NCBI GenBank assembly: GCA_037951165.1
Contig: JBBDHG010000014.1
Coordinates: 3,683,001-3,747,000 of the forward strand
DNA: 64,000 bases
Origin: Lophius americanus
Lineage: Eukaryota > Chordata > Actinopteri > Lophiiformes > Lophiidae
Reading direction: 5' to 3'
The first letter of the stretch is position 1; every line of letters begins with the position of its first letter. Shown here in pieces: positions 48,488 through 58,856 of this stretch. The translations under genes were made by a program, and so were the position numbers. The notes beneath the pieces are model-generated. The model worked only from the letters and a program-made list of their open reading frames with translations, did no database searches and was not told the origin of the DNA.

Positions 48488-48795
48488 CACCATGCAGGGG
48501 TGGAAAGGTGCTTCAGTGGGTAGCGCTGCTGTTCACAGCGAGAAGGTACCAGGGTTGAATCCACCTCTGCCGGCCTGTTCAGATATTGCATGTTCTCACC
48601 GTGTATCTGCGTTGGTTCTCTCCGGGTACTCTGGCTTCCTCCCACAGTGCAAAAATATGCAATATACCCTATAGACTTTAAATTGCCCTTGGAGTAAATG
48701 TAAGCTTGAATGATTGTTTGTCTTTATGTGTCGGCCCTGTGATAAAATGGCAAATTGTTCAGAGTGTACTTCTGTGCGTCCCCTCAACCTGTGTC
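48488..48795 (+). repeat. tRNA-headed SINE-like repeat, 5' three quarters
   Basis: The A-box-like tgcttcagtggg (48509-48520) and B-box-like ggttgaatcc (48553-48562) are followed by the common fish repeat body: 'gcatgttctcaccgtgt.tctgcgt', 'ctccgggtactctggcttcc', 'tcccacagtgcaaaaatatgc' and 'tgtcggccctgtgataaaat'. The final 'ggataggctccag' tail is absent, and an LTR-like sequence follows directly. Confidence 0.7.
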
Positions 48796-49390
48796 TAATT
48801 GCATTGTTAGTTCAGTGTATATAGTCTGTGCTCACCGTTCCTTTTTGGCCAGTTCATCGTTGATGTTACCCGTCAAACGTCAAAGACATTTCTTTTTCCT
48901 CGTACTTATCAGTGTAAGTTTTTTAAGTGTAAGTTTTCTTAGTGTTCTCTAGTTGGTTTTCTCCTAGTGTTTGTTTAGTTATTTCCAGTTTTTTCACCTG
49001 CACGTGCTGTTCGTGTAATATATCGGATTTTGGATTTGTTTTCTCCTGGTCTGATATCATGGTTTTGAACCTGGACTGATAATTCAAAAGTGCATTTTGG
49101 ATTTTGGACTAAATTTTAAAAAAAAGCTGCCTTTTAACGGGCAGTTTGATCAGACGTTTCGCCAACATACTGTTACATTTGACAAAAAAAGACAAAAATA
49201 CGAGTTAAAAACATCAGGCTTAGCTGTATGGACAGAAGTGGGTTCATCATATGATGAGCAACCACTCACTGTTGTGCTGTGTTCACAAACTACTGAATAA
49301 ATTAAATTCCTCATCTGCATCTGCTCTGACTCTGCCTTCCTCCATTGTGTCTGCACGTGGGTCCAAACTTTGCTCCTACCACAGCTACAC
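48796..49390 (+). repeat. probable LTR or retroelement fragment
   Basis: It shows the order 'ttagttcagtgtatatagtc', 'cagttcatcgttgatgttac', T-rich 'gtaagtttt' runs, and an 'aataaat' followed by 'cctcatctgcatctgctctg'. This resembles the ends of fish LTR elements, which read 'agttcatcgttgatgttacc...ataaagctgc..ttgg...ctgc'. There is no coding sequence and the boundaries are uncertain. Confidence 0.35.
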
Positions 49391-50623
49391 GCTGTCCTGT
49401 AGGCTTTAGTTGTGTTCCATGAAGTGGAGGTATCTGCTTATTTAATATAATGGATAAACATCTGTAGTTCTCTTTTGGCCATGGAACAGAAATCTGGGTC
49501 AGACTATATGGACCTATCACATTGTTAGCTGATTGATACCTTTGGAAATTCCTCAACGTCTTCGTCATTACGTGCTAAAGTAGCTCTTTTGTGAGATAGG
49601 TCAACATATGTATCTATGGACCTTATGACACATGTCAACCCTGTTGGCGGTTCACCAGTTGTATGTCAGGATTATGTAGATGAATTCACCCTACTGGCTG
49701 GAGCAAGTGCTTAAGCTTCTTGCCAGAGTGGAGACGTGAAGCCAATACAACACAAGACCAACAGAAACAGATGGTACACCAGAATATTGTGTAAAGTTCT
49801 GAACTTCATCACACGTCACAATAGCATCCAAAAAGATTAGCCTGGCAGGTCATTACCAGACCCATAAGGAACTCCCAGCCAGTGAGCTGGTGCTGTAGCG
49901 GCTCTGGGTGCTCTTAAATGGAAAGTGTAAAAGCACTGGGGAGCTAACCAGGTGCATGGAGGATCAGGATGACTGTAAACGTTGCTCAGCGTAACCAAAT
50001 GAGAGTCATAGTATCATCGTACTAGATGCTCAAAATTATCGTATTTTGAGAAAAATTATCGCACGTGTCGAATTTGTCTTGTGAGTTGGAAAATATTGCT
50101 GTTGACAGAAAAGCATCTCTCTCAGTGAGTTGAGTGCTGAACAACTGAAAGTCAGTCATTGTCCTCTTTGATGCGTCAGACAGATACCTATAGTGTTATA
50201 TTCTGTGTCTTACACATTAAAAAAAAGTACAATCTGCAACAAAAATCAGTGAAATGGTATAAATTATGAATTAAAAAAGACACAGCTACTTATAAAGATG
50301 GTTGTTCTGTGCAGGTATTTAATCTTAAAATATGTCTATTTAAATCTGGCTTTAACTCTGCTATTTTCACACCTGTGAATATATAAGTTTTTGCGTATTT
50401 TTTCCGATTCTTTTTAGACTTGTGATTTTTAAGGACCTGGAATACTGGGGTCATTTTCCGACTCATTTCTGTAAGCCTGGAAACGATGAAGCTCACTTTT
50501 TGACTTTAATGTCCTCCTCCTCTTTGCCTCTCAGCAATCTGACTCTTGATCCTCATGATCCACGCTCATGGCTAAAACAATGTGTTGCACCCAACGTCTT
50601 TGCAGACATTTATCTTCGGAGGA
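49391..50623. other. unassigned sequence
   Basis: No gene or repeat recognised. It ends at a pair of hairpins. Confidence 0.4.
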
Positions 50624-50667
50624 GGATGACTCCTTTTTTCAACATACCCTGAAAAAAGGAGTCATCC
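50624..50667. repeat. perfect 18-bp inverted repeat (hairpin 1 of a pair)
   Basis: The arms ggatgactccttttttca (50624-50641) and tgaaaaaaggagtcatcc (50650-50667) are exact reverse complements around an 8-nt loop. Confidence 0.92.
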
Positions 50668-50693
50668 AACATGTTGACGCAAAACAACATGTT
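50668..50693. repeat. perfect 9-bp inverted repeat (hairpin 2 of a pair)
   Basis: The arms aacatgttg (50668-50676) and caacatgtt (50685-50693) flank an 8-nt loop. It abuts hairpin 1 with no base between, the same arrangement as at 2521-2617. Confidence 0.85.
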
Positions 50694-50814
50694 TCTAATC
50701 TTTACAGTCAGACTCCCGATTGGACTGACGATTGACAGGCAAGCCAAAGGTTGTTAACACTTTTCTTGTCAAAGTAAAGGATACAATTATTTGTAATATG
50801 AATGATTTGTAATA

Positions 50815-51200
50815 TAAACCTCTTACTTTAAGTCCCCATTTTCGGCCGCTGTTCGATTTTAACTTCAGTTTCATGTTCCTAATAATTACATGCCCAACTA
50901 CATCCATGGTAACTGACTGCACATATAGTGTTAACCTTTGTTCTCTTTAGTATAACAAGGCTGATGACATTTTGCATTTCGTATGTTGTTGGTTTTATTC
51001 AAGGAGAATAAATGTAGACACACACTTTACCCATTTTTGTCAAATGCAACAATGCTGCACAGATCACATTCATATCTTCATCTGCTATTGGTAATCCGCT
51101 GACCAAAGATCTGAATTCTTATTAATAGGAGATGGGATAAGTCCTGAGCCCAATCAGAGCCTTGTATAAATGTTAATTATCTATCTGTTGGCCTTTCTAG
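50815..51200 (+). repeat. uncharacterised repeat 'X', left part
   Basis: It aligns by eye over its whole length with 63445-63835 in the same orientation. Shared blocks include 'taagtccccatt..cggccgctg', 'caatgctgcacagatcacatt' cores, 'ttggtaatccgctga' and 'tgaattcttattaataggag'. There is no open frame of note. The class is unknown. Confidence 0.75.
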
Positions 51201-52111
51201 TCTTTCAAGTAAATAAACCTCGATCTACCAAATACAAATTTTAATTTACAGATATCAAATGCATTTCAAGATATTCTGCTAAACAAAAAACAGCGACAGA
51301 AACATAAGCTCCTCAACAGAGGTAATAAAAAAGTCACCAGGTCCAATTCTATATAATGAAAAATTAAATTATTCTACAAACAATGAGTTATAAGTGTAGC
51401 ACCATTGCTATATGTGATTACGTACCTTTTTATGAGTTTAGTGTTGCTTACAATTTTAGCTAACAACAATTTAACGCAGCCAATCGTTTTATTTTAACAC
51501 TAGATCCCCTTGTTGCATTTTTTTGTTTAAATTATTCTTATTATTTCAGGCCAATTTGCTGATTGTCCATTTGCTATAGCCCATACAGCAATAGATTTAC
51601 ACTACATGTTTGTTTTCTGTTTTTTTATGAATGAAAATAAACAGTGCCCTCCAAGTCACTTGAGGGGGAAAAAAATATCATGGGGGCGTAAGATAATAAC
51701 TTTGTCTGCACATCTTTTTATCTTGTCTACATAATATATTTATCTTGTGCTCGAAAGATAAATTCAAAGGCAGAGGCAGGAATGGTCTTTAAAAACCACT
51801 AGTGTAGCTGCATTCCTGTTGCCCTTCAGTATGCGCAGTCAATGATTCCTGCTGATGTTGATCCCATATCTACGAACAAAAGCTGTGAGAATATGATTGT
51901 ATAACATATTATGTTCACGAAGAGACACATATAAATATTTTTTCATTGGACTTCCTTGGCTCTGTACAAATATGAAACTACCATTCTTCCAAAAATTACT
52001 TGCTGTCTTAAAATTACGTGTACATCATTTGTGTTTATAGTGCCCTCAATTCAAGGACTCTAGATTCATGTTGGTGGCTCTTTCTTGATTTAATTTAAGA
52101 TGTTTATGATG
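51201..52111. other. unassigned AT-rich sequence
   Basis: Nothing recognised. Confidence 0.4.
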
Positions 52112-52436
52112 TACACTGCTCAAAAAAAATAAGGGAACACTTAATCATAGCAGTATGACACCAAGCCAGCTAAACTTCAGGGATATCAATCAGTCTATTT
52201 AGGAAGCACAAGTGATTATGAATTAGTTTCACCTATTTTGGTGCAAATGAAAGTGTGAAAACAGGTGCAATGTTGAGGCAAAAGCATGACAACCCCCAAA
52301 AAGGGAATGGTTCCGCAAGTGGTGGCCACAATCTATTTTCTCTACTTATCTTTCCTGACTGACTCTTCTCCAGTTGTGTGTTCTGCTGGTCTATTTGTCA
52401 CTACTTGTGACATGGGACAGTACCTGCAGCTACAGT

Positions 52437-53110
52437 ACAGTAACTGATGCTGCACAGGTAGTCCAGCTTCTCCAGGATGGCTTATCCCTGCATGCAGTTG
52501 CAAGACGGTTTGGTGTGTTTCCCAGCAGTCTCAAGAACATGGAGGAGATTCCAGGAAACGAGCCGTTACATGGGGACAGTTGGACAGGTCCGTGGAAGGA
52601 TAACAACCCAGCAACCAGACTGGTATGTGCACCCCAGGGTGAGGAGGAACGGGATTTCCAGTCCAGCACTACCAGATCCCTACAAAATGTCCTCCAGTGG
52701 GCTAATGGTGTGATGTTTCTGACAAAACTGTCAGCAACAGACTGTATGAGGGTGGCATGAGGGACATAAGTCCTCTACTGGGACCCATGCTCACAGCCCA
52801 GTATAATGGAGATCAATTGATGTTTGCGAGAGAACATCAGAATTGGCAGGTTCTCCATTTGTCCCCCGCTCTCTTCACATATGAAAGTAGCTTCAAACTG
52901 AGGTCATGTGGCAGGCATGACAGAGTCAGTAGACGTTGTGGAGTACGTAATGCTGCTACATCGTCATCGAGCAAGACCAGTTTGGTGGTCAGTGATGGTC
53001 TGGGGATACAGATCCTCGGATGATCTCCCCAGACCTCCAAGGGCTAGCCAACGGTACCCTGACTGCTGTTGGGTACCAGGATGGAACTCAGAACCACTAT
53101 CAGACCATAC
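52437..53110 (+). pseudogene. Tc1-like transposase remnant
   Basis: The fragments fall in the right order in shifting frames. First is the N-terminal helix-turn-helix (TVTDAAQVVQLLQDGLSLHA then VARRFGV), then SRTWRRFQET and RGRITTQQPD. The DDE domain starts with DISPLLGPMLTAQYNG, FAREHQNWQV and LFTYESSF, then VMVWGY. The normal LFTDES carries the first catalytic Asp; here it is Tyr. Everything after VMVWG up to the C-terminus, with the second Asp and the Glu, is deleted or unreadable. At least three frameshifts are present. It would bind and cut DNA at the element ends if intact, but is clearly dead. Confidence 0.85.
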
Positions 53111-53246
53111 ACATCAGTGTGTGATTTCCGTCTCTCACTTTCATTTTTGGTGTAATTTAGAATCCAGCCCTCAATGGTTCAATGCTTTTGATGTTCCATT
53201 GATCGTTCCTGCATAATTTTGTTCTAAACTAATTACGCAATGTATA

Positions 53247-53993
53247 TTTGGCACTGCTTGTTTAAAGAGACAGAGACTTATTACCCCCCACCATTTTTGT
53301 TTGAAATCTCAAGGTAAAACTGTTGAGAACAGGTAAATTCCAACTTATACCTGTGTGAGGTAACTCGGACAGTCTGATTTTCTGCCAGTAGGTGGCAGCA
53401 TTGGATAACGGATGAGACCGTTGCTGAACTATTTTAAGACAATCGCCTGCGTTATGGGAGAGATAAAGCACCGAGAAGTTGCTCAGTTACAAGAAGACAA
53501 TGCTCATGTAGCTGTTTGATGTTACAGGTGGGTCGAAGATAAGATAATGACACACAGTTTTGGAATTATTTGGGTTAGTGTCCAGGATGTGATGTTTGGT
53601 TCATGTTGTGTGTGTATTTGAGCTTCTGTATGCAAAGTATGTTGCAGCTAATTGATGTTAGCCTGTGTTGCTAGTTCTATCTGCAGAGATAATGCTAAGA
53701 TAATGTAATGGCTACTTATTTAATAGTGTTGAGAAGTGTATACATTGGTTCCATTGTGTGAGTAGACCACGTGACAAAAGAGATTTGTGTTGAAGATGCG
53801 CTGTATCTGATGTATTGATGTGTTTATTTTGGATATACATGTGCTATATGTGCATTTTGATTATAGAAATAAAGCACCGATTAGTTGCTCAGTTACATGA
53901 AGCCAATGAAAAAGTATTCTTGTCCTTGTGATTTTACAGGAAATAAATGTGTTGCACCAGAGTGAACTGCAAGTCATTCTTCCACGTGTAAAA
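53247..53993 (+). repeat. Gypsy 5' LTR, extended
   Basis: It begins tttggcactg, where the 3' LTR has tgtggcactg, and ends near 'cttccacgtgtaaaa'. It shares with the 3' LTR 'ggtaactcgga', 'gccagtaggtggcagcattg', 'gagaccgttgctgaact', 'ataaagcacc' and 'aaataaatgtgttgcacc'. It carries about 410 extra bases (53528-53939) between two diverged copies of a 65-70-bp block (53463-53528 and 53869-53940), both ending acagg. No clear tRNA primer-binding site follows. Confidence 0.82.
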
Positions 53994-54088
53994 TATCTTG
54001 GCAAGCCAGCCAGGATGAGCGTAAGGAGTGATCAACACTACCCGTCACCTCCTTCAAAAAGAGTCAAAACTTCATCAACCTTCGGTCG

Positions 54089-54950
54089 AAATGGAAATCA
54101 ACCAGCTCAACCAGTTCCTGGGTGATAAAGTGAGTGCAACTCTATGGCAGCTGGGCAAGTAGTCTCTCATGGATCTTTGCAGGCACCTGAAATTCGATGG
54201 CCTGGACATTAGAGGACCCCGCAGCAAGGCATGGAGAGCACGTATTAATATGGCAGAGAGCTTACTGGATGAAATCAAAGAAAACCAAGAGCATGATGAG
54301 ATTAGTCAGTTTTTCACTGACCTACTAACGTTCATTTAGAGACTAACCAATGGAGTGCCTCAGTCGGCCCAGGAGAAACCTGAAGAGAGGGCTGTTCCCG
54401 CGAAAGGACTGGAGGACAGGCATATTTTACGAAGTTAACCTTTTCTACAGACCACAGATTCCCCACCCAGCAGGCCGAGCAGAGCCAACTTATACATTGC
54501 CTGAGGTGACATTGCGAAGAGAGCTCAAAATCTCTTGAAAGATCGGAGAAAGTGGGCGGAAGGTTAAGTTATCCTATCTCAGCTTAGTCCACCCGATTGA
54601 GGTTGGAATAGAAAAAAGGACATGCACAGACTGAAATTGTGTAAGCTGTGATTAGAGCTGTCAGTCCGGGGCTCCCTTTGGGAGACATGTTGGTGGTCAA
54701 GGGTGGGCTGACCCTTACTATAATTCTCACCATCCTGGAAGGACACTACAAGGTAGATAGCTCCACCGAACCTTACCATCAGCTCGTCAACATATCTCGA
54801 GATCCCAGAGAGACTAATCCGAATTTTGAATTCCGGGCAATTGAGATTAAGGAAAAAATTCTATGGAAAGCAGCCAATGAAGACAATGATGAACAGTACA
54901 CCAAAGGCAACATACAGTGCAAGTTTTTCCTCTAAATTGAAACTGGACTA
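54089..54950 (+). pseudogene. Gypsy gag remnant
   Basis: It starts MEINQLNQFLGDKVSATLWQ, followed by a stop and then SLMDLCRHLKFDGLDIRGPR. The opening resembles the start of Gypsy gag proteins in fish that read 'L...LGDRVSATLWQ.GK.SLMDLCR.L...G'. Further on, 54648-54935 gives IRAVSPGLPLGDMLVVKGGL, LEGHYKVDSSTE and DPRETNPNFEFRAIEIKEKI, again gag-type. Several stops and one shift separate these parts, and no CCHC knuckle is visible because the LINE insertion and deletion follow. Confidence 0.75.
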
Positions 54951-54951
54951 T

Positions 54952-55920
54952 TAAAGATAAAGATAAAGATAAAGATAAAGATAGCCTTTATTAGTCCCAC
55001 AATGGGGAAATTGCAATGTAAGAATAACAGAATAAGAATAACAAGGGCATTATGTGCAATTAAATTAAATTAAATTAAATGTACAGAAACAAAGTGCAAG
55101 TGAGGTAGGTGTGTGTGTAAGTGTGTGTTTAGTTGTGTAGGTGTGTGTGTGTTGCTAACAGTGCTGGTTGTGGAGTCTGACTGCTGCAGGAAGGAACGAT
55201 CGGCGATATCGCTCCTTCACACAATTGGGGTGAAGGAGCCTATCGCTGAAGGAGCTCTCCAGTGCAGAGATGGTTTCCCGCATGGGGTTGGAGACGTTGT
55301 CCCGGAGAGATGACAGCTTGACCATCATTCTCCTGTCTCCCACCTCCTGCACCGAGTCAAGAGGACATCCCAGGACCAAACTGGCCTTCCTGATTAGTTT
55401 GTCCAGTTTCCTCCTGTCAGCAGCTGAGATGCTGCTGCCCCAGCAGACCACTCCATAAAAAATGGCTGAGGCGACTGCAGAGTCAAAGAAGGTCTTCAGG
55501 AGCGCCCCCTGCACTCCAAAAGACCTCAGTCTCCTCAGCAGATACAGTCGGCTCTGACCCTTTTTATAGAGTGCCGTTGAGTTGTGAGTCCAGTCCAGTT
55601 TGTTGTTCAGGTGAACACCAAGGTACTTGTAGGACGTGACAATCTCAATGTCCATTCCCTGGATGTTCACCGGTGTGTGGGGGGGTGTGTGCTTTCGGAA
55701 GTCCACCACCAGTTCCTTGGTCTTACCCGCGTTGATCTGGAGGTGGTTCCACTGGCACCAGTGCGTGAAGTCCTGCGTCAGTCCTCTGTACTCCTTGTCG
55801 TCCCCGTCTGTGATGAGACCGACAATTGCAGAGTCATCAGAGAACTCCTGCAGGTGATTTTTTTTATTGAGTGATTCTGTGAAATTTAATATCCTGCCCC
55901 ACCTCAGTGATATGAACATA
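54952..55920 (-). mobile_element. LINE (CR1/L2/Rex1-type) inserted in Gypsy gag
   Basis: The minus-strand insertion begins with tandem aaagat units (54952-54982), the 3' tail repeats, then 'tagcctttattagtcccaca', the standard 3' UTR end of a common fish LINE. It carries a C-terminal RT frame up to about 55919. It is 5'-truncated within the RT core, as usual for target-primed integration. Beyond 55870 the match to the family weakens, and a large hairpin follows at 55963-56017. Confidence 0.85.
55155..55919 (-). pseudogene. LINE reverse transcriptase, C-terminal 250 residues
   Basis: An uninterrupted frame of 254 codons. Near residue 26 LQEFSDDSAIVGLITDG contains the xxDD catalytic box (FSDD). 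Then come HLQINAGKTKELVVDFR, TSYKYLGVHLNNKLDW, KKGQSRLYLLRRLRSFGV, SAIFYGVVCWG and, at the C-terminus, VKERYRRSFLPAAVRLHN. All are signatures of a widespread fish LINE in the CR1/L2/Rex1 part of the Jockey superfamily. The first 20 residues do not match and may be junk past the truncation. The endonuclease and the first half of the RT are absent. Being open for 254 codons, it is younger than its Gypsy host. Confidence 0.85.
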
Positions 55921-55962
55921 ACATCTATGAAAAAGGGTGCCCCTGCCTGCTAATGAAATTAC

Positions 55963-56017
55963 AACTGTCTATATACGAGCACATGTAAGTTCTACATGTG
56001 CTCGTATGTAGACAGTT
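55963..56017. repeat. 25-bp near-perfect hairpin at LINE-Gypsy junction
   Basis: The arms 55963-55987 and 55993-56017 are reverse complements with one mismatch around a 5-nt loop (agttc). It lies between the 5' end of the inserted LINE and the resumption of Gypsy pol. Confidence 0.92.
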
Positions 56018-56039
56018 CTACAAAGCTAGGGGCTAGGAC

Positions 56040-56228
56040 ATGGTCTTCTCTCCTTACATGCTCAATACCCCACAAGAAGGGGTGGTCTACAATGACATAC
56101 TGGTAAGGATACCAGAAAGGACGGTTCCATACATACGATTACCAGTGACAAACACCACTAACCACACAATCTACCTGGACCGTCGTAAGGTTGTTGGACA
56201 CCTCAAATCAGTTAAGACTGTGTATTAA
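56040..56228 (+). pseudogene. Gypsy pol, protease C-terminal region
   Basis: The frame includes YNDILVRIPERTVPYIRLPV, NTTNHTIYLDRRKVVGHLKS and VKTVY then a stop. The pattern 'v..iP..t..yi.vpv.N.t...i.i..r.viG.L..v..v' is the C-terminal part of the Gypsy protease domain and linker to RT. The DTGA active-site part is not visible upstream, lost with the LINE insertion or a deletion. Confidence 0.6.
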
Positions 56229-56420
56229 ACAGCCAACCAGACAAAAGACAGAATCAAAATGATTTGAAAGAGAAGAGAGCTCAGAGTCCAAATTCAACAA
56301 GCCAAGTAGCACATCACAGCCAGTACAACCACCTGGTAAAAGTGAGGAAAGGCAAGAGGGGAGACAAACATTATGAGATCCACCAGTTGATCTCCAACAC
56401 CTTCTAGAGAGACAACAGGA

Positions 56421-57162
56421 AATGGTGAGGAGAGTGTTAAGAGAGGATTGTGAAGCCTTTGACTGTGATGATGTCAGCTGCGACACATCTCTAAATATCG
56501 CTATCACCCTTCATGACAAGAGCCCTGTACAAAAAACCTACATGTCAGTACCAAAGCTTCTCCCCAATGAAGTAAAATAATACCTCCAAGAGCTGTTGAA
56601 CGAAGTGTGGATTACACCATCACGTTCCCCTTACTCCGCACTTGTGGTGTGTGTCCGGAAGAAATTAGGCTGTCTATGCCTCTGTTGTGACTTCAGAAAC
56701 TCAACCGAAAGTCAGTCCCAAACCATCATCCAATACCAAGGATCCAAGATATACTGGATGCACTGAGTGGGAGGTCCTTGTTTTCTGTCCTAGACCAGGT
56801 TAAAGTGTACCACCAGGGGTTTGTGGATGAAGAGAGCCGCCCCCTGACAGCCTTCATCACCCCCTCGGGACTCTATGAATGGGTCTGTATCCTCTTTGGC
56901 CTGAGAATCACCAGCAGAATTTCAGAGGAGCATGGAACTCTGTTTGGCTGGCCTCAGATACACAATTTGCCTCTCCTACCTGGACGACAATCTTGTTCAC
57001 AGCAGCAGCTTTGAAGCACACCTAGAGCATATCCGCCTTGTCCTCCAACGCTACCAGGAGCATGGTGTTAAATTGACTCCAAAGAAGTGTGCACTGTTCA
57101 ATTCAAGCGTAAGGTTCCTCGGGAAATTGGTCAAGGGAGAGGGTTACACCATGGACCCTTGA
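56421..57162 (+). pseudogene. Gypsy reverse transcriptase remnant
   Basis: It begins with EDCEAFDCDD, then HDKSPVQKTYMSVPKLLPNE and YLQELLNEVWITPSRSPYSA then LVVCVRKK. The middle passes through several shifts: DFRN is there, while the first Asp in 'FSVLDQVKVYHQ' takes the place of the usual FS.LDL...YHQ. It ends with CLSYLDDNLVHSSSFEAHLE and GVKLTPKKCALFNSSVRFLG. YLDD is the catalytic box and is intact. It stops at TMDP; the RNase H domain that should follow is absent. Confidence 0.85.
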
Positions 57163-57174
57163 CAAGGCCTAGGA

Positions 57175-58205
57175 ATGGTCTCTATCAGTGCTCTGGGCCT
57201 TGTGAAAGACTGTGAGACAAGTCAACCTTTCACTCCAGCACAAATCCGCAGTGCCCAGGAAAAGGATGAAATCATATTGAAAGTTCTGTGGTACAAGTCA
57301 CAAAACAGGAGGCTAAATAGAGATGAGATGAAATCAGAGCACTCCACAGAAGTGTCTTTACTGAAACATGGGCTAAAGATCAAAGTTGGTGGTGTTTTGC
57401 ACCGGAAAAAGTTCCGAAGACAGCAGTTGTTGATCCCCAAATCATACCACCCACTGATCGTTTAAGAGCTGCACCAAGACTTGGGAACATGGGCGTGGAG
57501 AGGACACTAGACCTCATTTGTGAAAGGTTTTACGGGCCACAAATGTACAAGGATATTGAACATTTTGTTACCAAAGTGTGTGAAGGTCTGAAGAGAAAGA
57601 AGCAGAGTAAGCAGACCCGTGCACCCATGACAACGATCCAGACTACCTATCAATTTCAGCTGGTATCCATAGTCTTTCATGGCTATGAGTACATACTGGT
57701 CTTCATGGCTCATTTCACTAGGTTTGCGCAGGCCTACACAACAAAGAACAAGGCTGCTAAAACTGTAGCTGACAAGCTCTTCAATGACTTTGCGCTCTAG
57801 TTTGGTTTCCCTAGCAGGCTGCATCATGATATAGGGAAAGAGTTCGAGAACCAACTGATGGCCAGGCTGAAGGAACTCTCAGGCATTCAGAGCTCTCAAA
57901 CAACACCATACCACACACAGGGTAACGGGTTGGTGGAACGATTCAACCATACCCTGTTGTTCATGTTGCGAACCCTGGAAGACAAAGACATGGAGGAAGG
58001 AGTCCCTGACTCAAGTTGTCCATGCATATAATTGCACCAAGAGTGAGGCAACGGGCTGTGCACCCTTCTACCTTATCTTTGGACACTCTCCTCGGTTGCC
58101 TATTGATTTGTTGTTTGATCTCAAGAAAGAGGAACCTATGACACACATGATGAATATGTGAAACACTGGAAAAAGAGAATGCAAGATGCATACCAGATCA
58201 CTGCT
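57175..58205 (+). pseudogene. Gypsy integrase remnant
   Basis: The N-terminal linker (AQIRSAQEKDEIILKVLWYK, then LLIPKSYHPLIV) precedes the zinc-binding region, but its H..H part is damaged (ELHQDLGTWAWRGH after a stop). The core is read as MGVERTLDLICERFYGPQMY, HFVTKVCEGLKRKK, FQLVSIVFHGYEYILVFMAH (normally SIDFL; the first catalytic Asp reads Val) and FTRFAQAYTTKNKAAKTVAD. Beyond a stop, FGFPSRLHHDIGKEFEN-type sequence carries the second Asp, and 'GNGLVERFNHTLL' carries the catalytic Glu. The stops at 57465 and 57798 and later shifts make it inactive. Confidence 0.85.
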
Positions 58206-58549
58206 AAAACAGACCAATAAAGTGGCAGCTAGTTGAAAAATCCCTGAGACCTGAACTACGCCCTGACCGAGCTGAGGCTGGTGAGTCGGGGGTAGGGCAA
58301 TTCAACCGGAAGATCGACATGCCACAACAGGCAAGAAAACAGCCACAGTTTTCTTACCTGTTGAAAGAACAGCAGCCATTGGTCATGAGTAACGACACAT
58401 TAGGCCAGCCGTCCTTGGTAGAGAGACACTGTAAAGTAACAGAGACTCAGGTCACTGGATGCCCTGGAAGATAGAAGTGCGATAAGGGTTGTTGAATGCA
58501 ATTAATATCAATGGAAATTTCAGGAAACATTTAATTTTGTGGGGGAGAG

Positions 58550-58856
58550 TGTGGCACTGCGTGTTTAAGGAGACAGAGAAATATTACCCCGTTGAGCACA
58601 GGTAAATTCCCACCTGTACCTGTATCAGGTAACTCGGACCGTCTAATTTTCCGCCAGTAGGTGGCAGCATTGGCTAACTAATGAGACCGTTGCTGAACTG
58701 TTTTATGGCAATTGCCGGCTTTACGGCAGACATAAAGCACCAAGTAGTTGCTCAGTAACATGAAGCCAATGCTCACATATTCTTTTCCGTGTGATGTTAC
58801 AGGAAATAAATGTGTTGCACCAGAGTGAACTGCCAGTCATTCTTCCACGTGTAACA
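58550..58856 (+). repeat. Gypsy 3' LTR
   Basis: It runs from tgtggcactg to gtaaca (TGT...ACA), 307 bp, directly after a purine tract. It contains 'gccagtaggtggcagcattg' and 'aataaatgtgttgcaccaga'. It lacks the roughly 410-bp extra segment of the 5' LTR, joining at acagg/aaataaatg. Confidence 0.85.

Larger units (their letters stand above)
53247..58856 (+). mobile_element. Ty3/Gypsy LTR retrotransposon, decayed
   Basis: The order 5' LTR, gag, protease, reverse transcriptase, integrase, 3' LTR defines Ty3/Gypsy. A purine tract (gggggagag, 58541-58549) lies immediately before the 3' LTR. The flanks carry tata at 53243-53246 and 58857-58860, a likely 4-bp target duplication. Most of gag's end, the protease active site and the whole RNase H region are missing, and gag is interrupted by a minus-strand LINE (54952-55920). 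The integrase retains long matches. There is no envelope-like frame. The two LTRs differ strongly in length (about 747 against 307 bp). Confidence 0.88.

Noticed and set aside
53528..53939. True spliceosomal intron in the Gypsy 5' LTR
   Set aside because: The ends look like splice sites, but diverged direct repeats at both borders explain the difference between LTRs as a deletion or duplication just as well; reported as a finding only.
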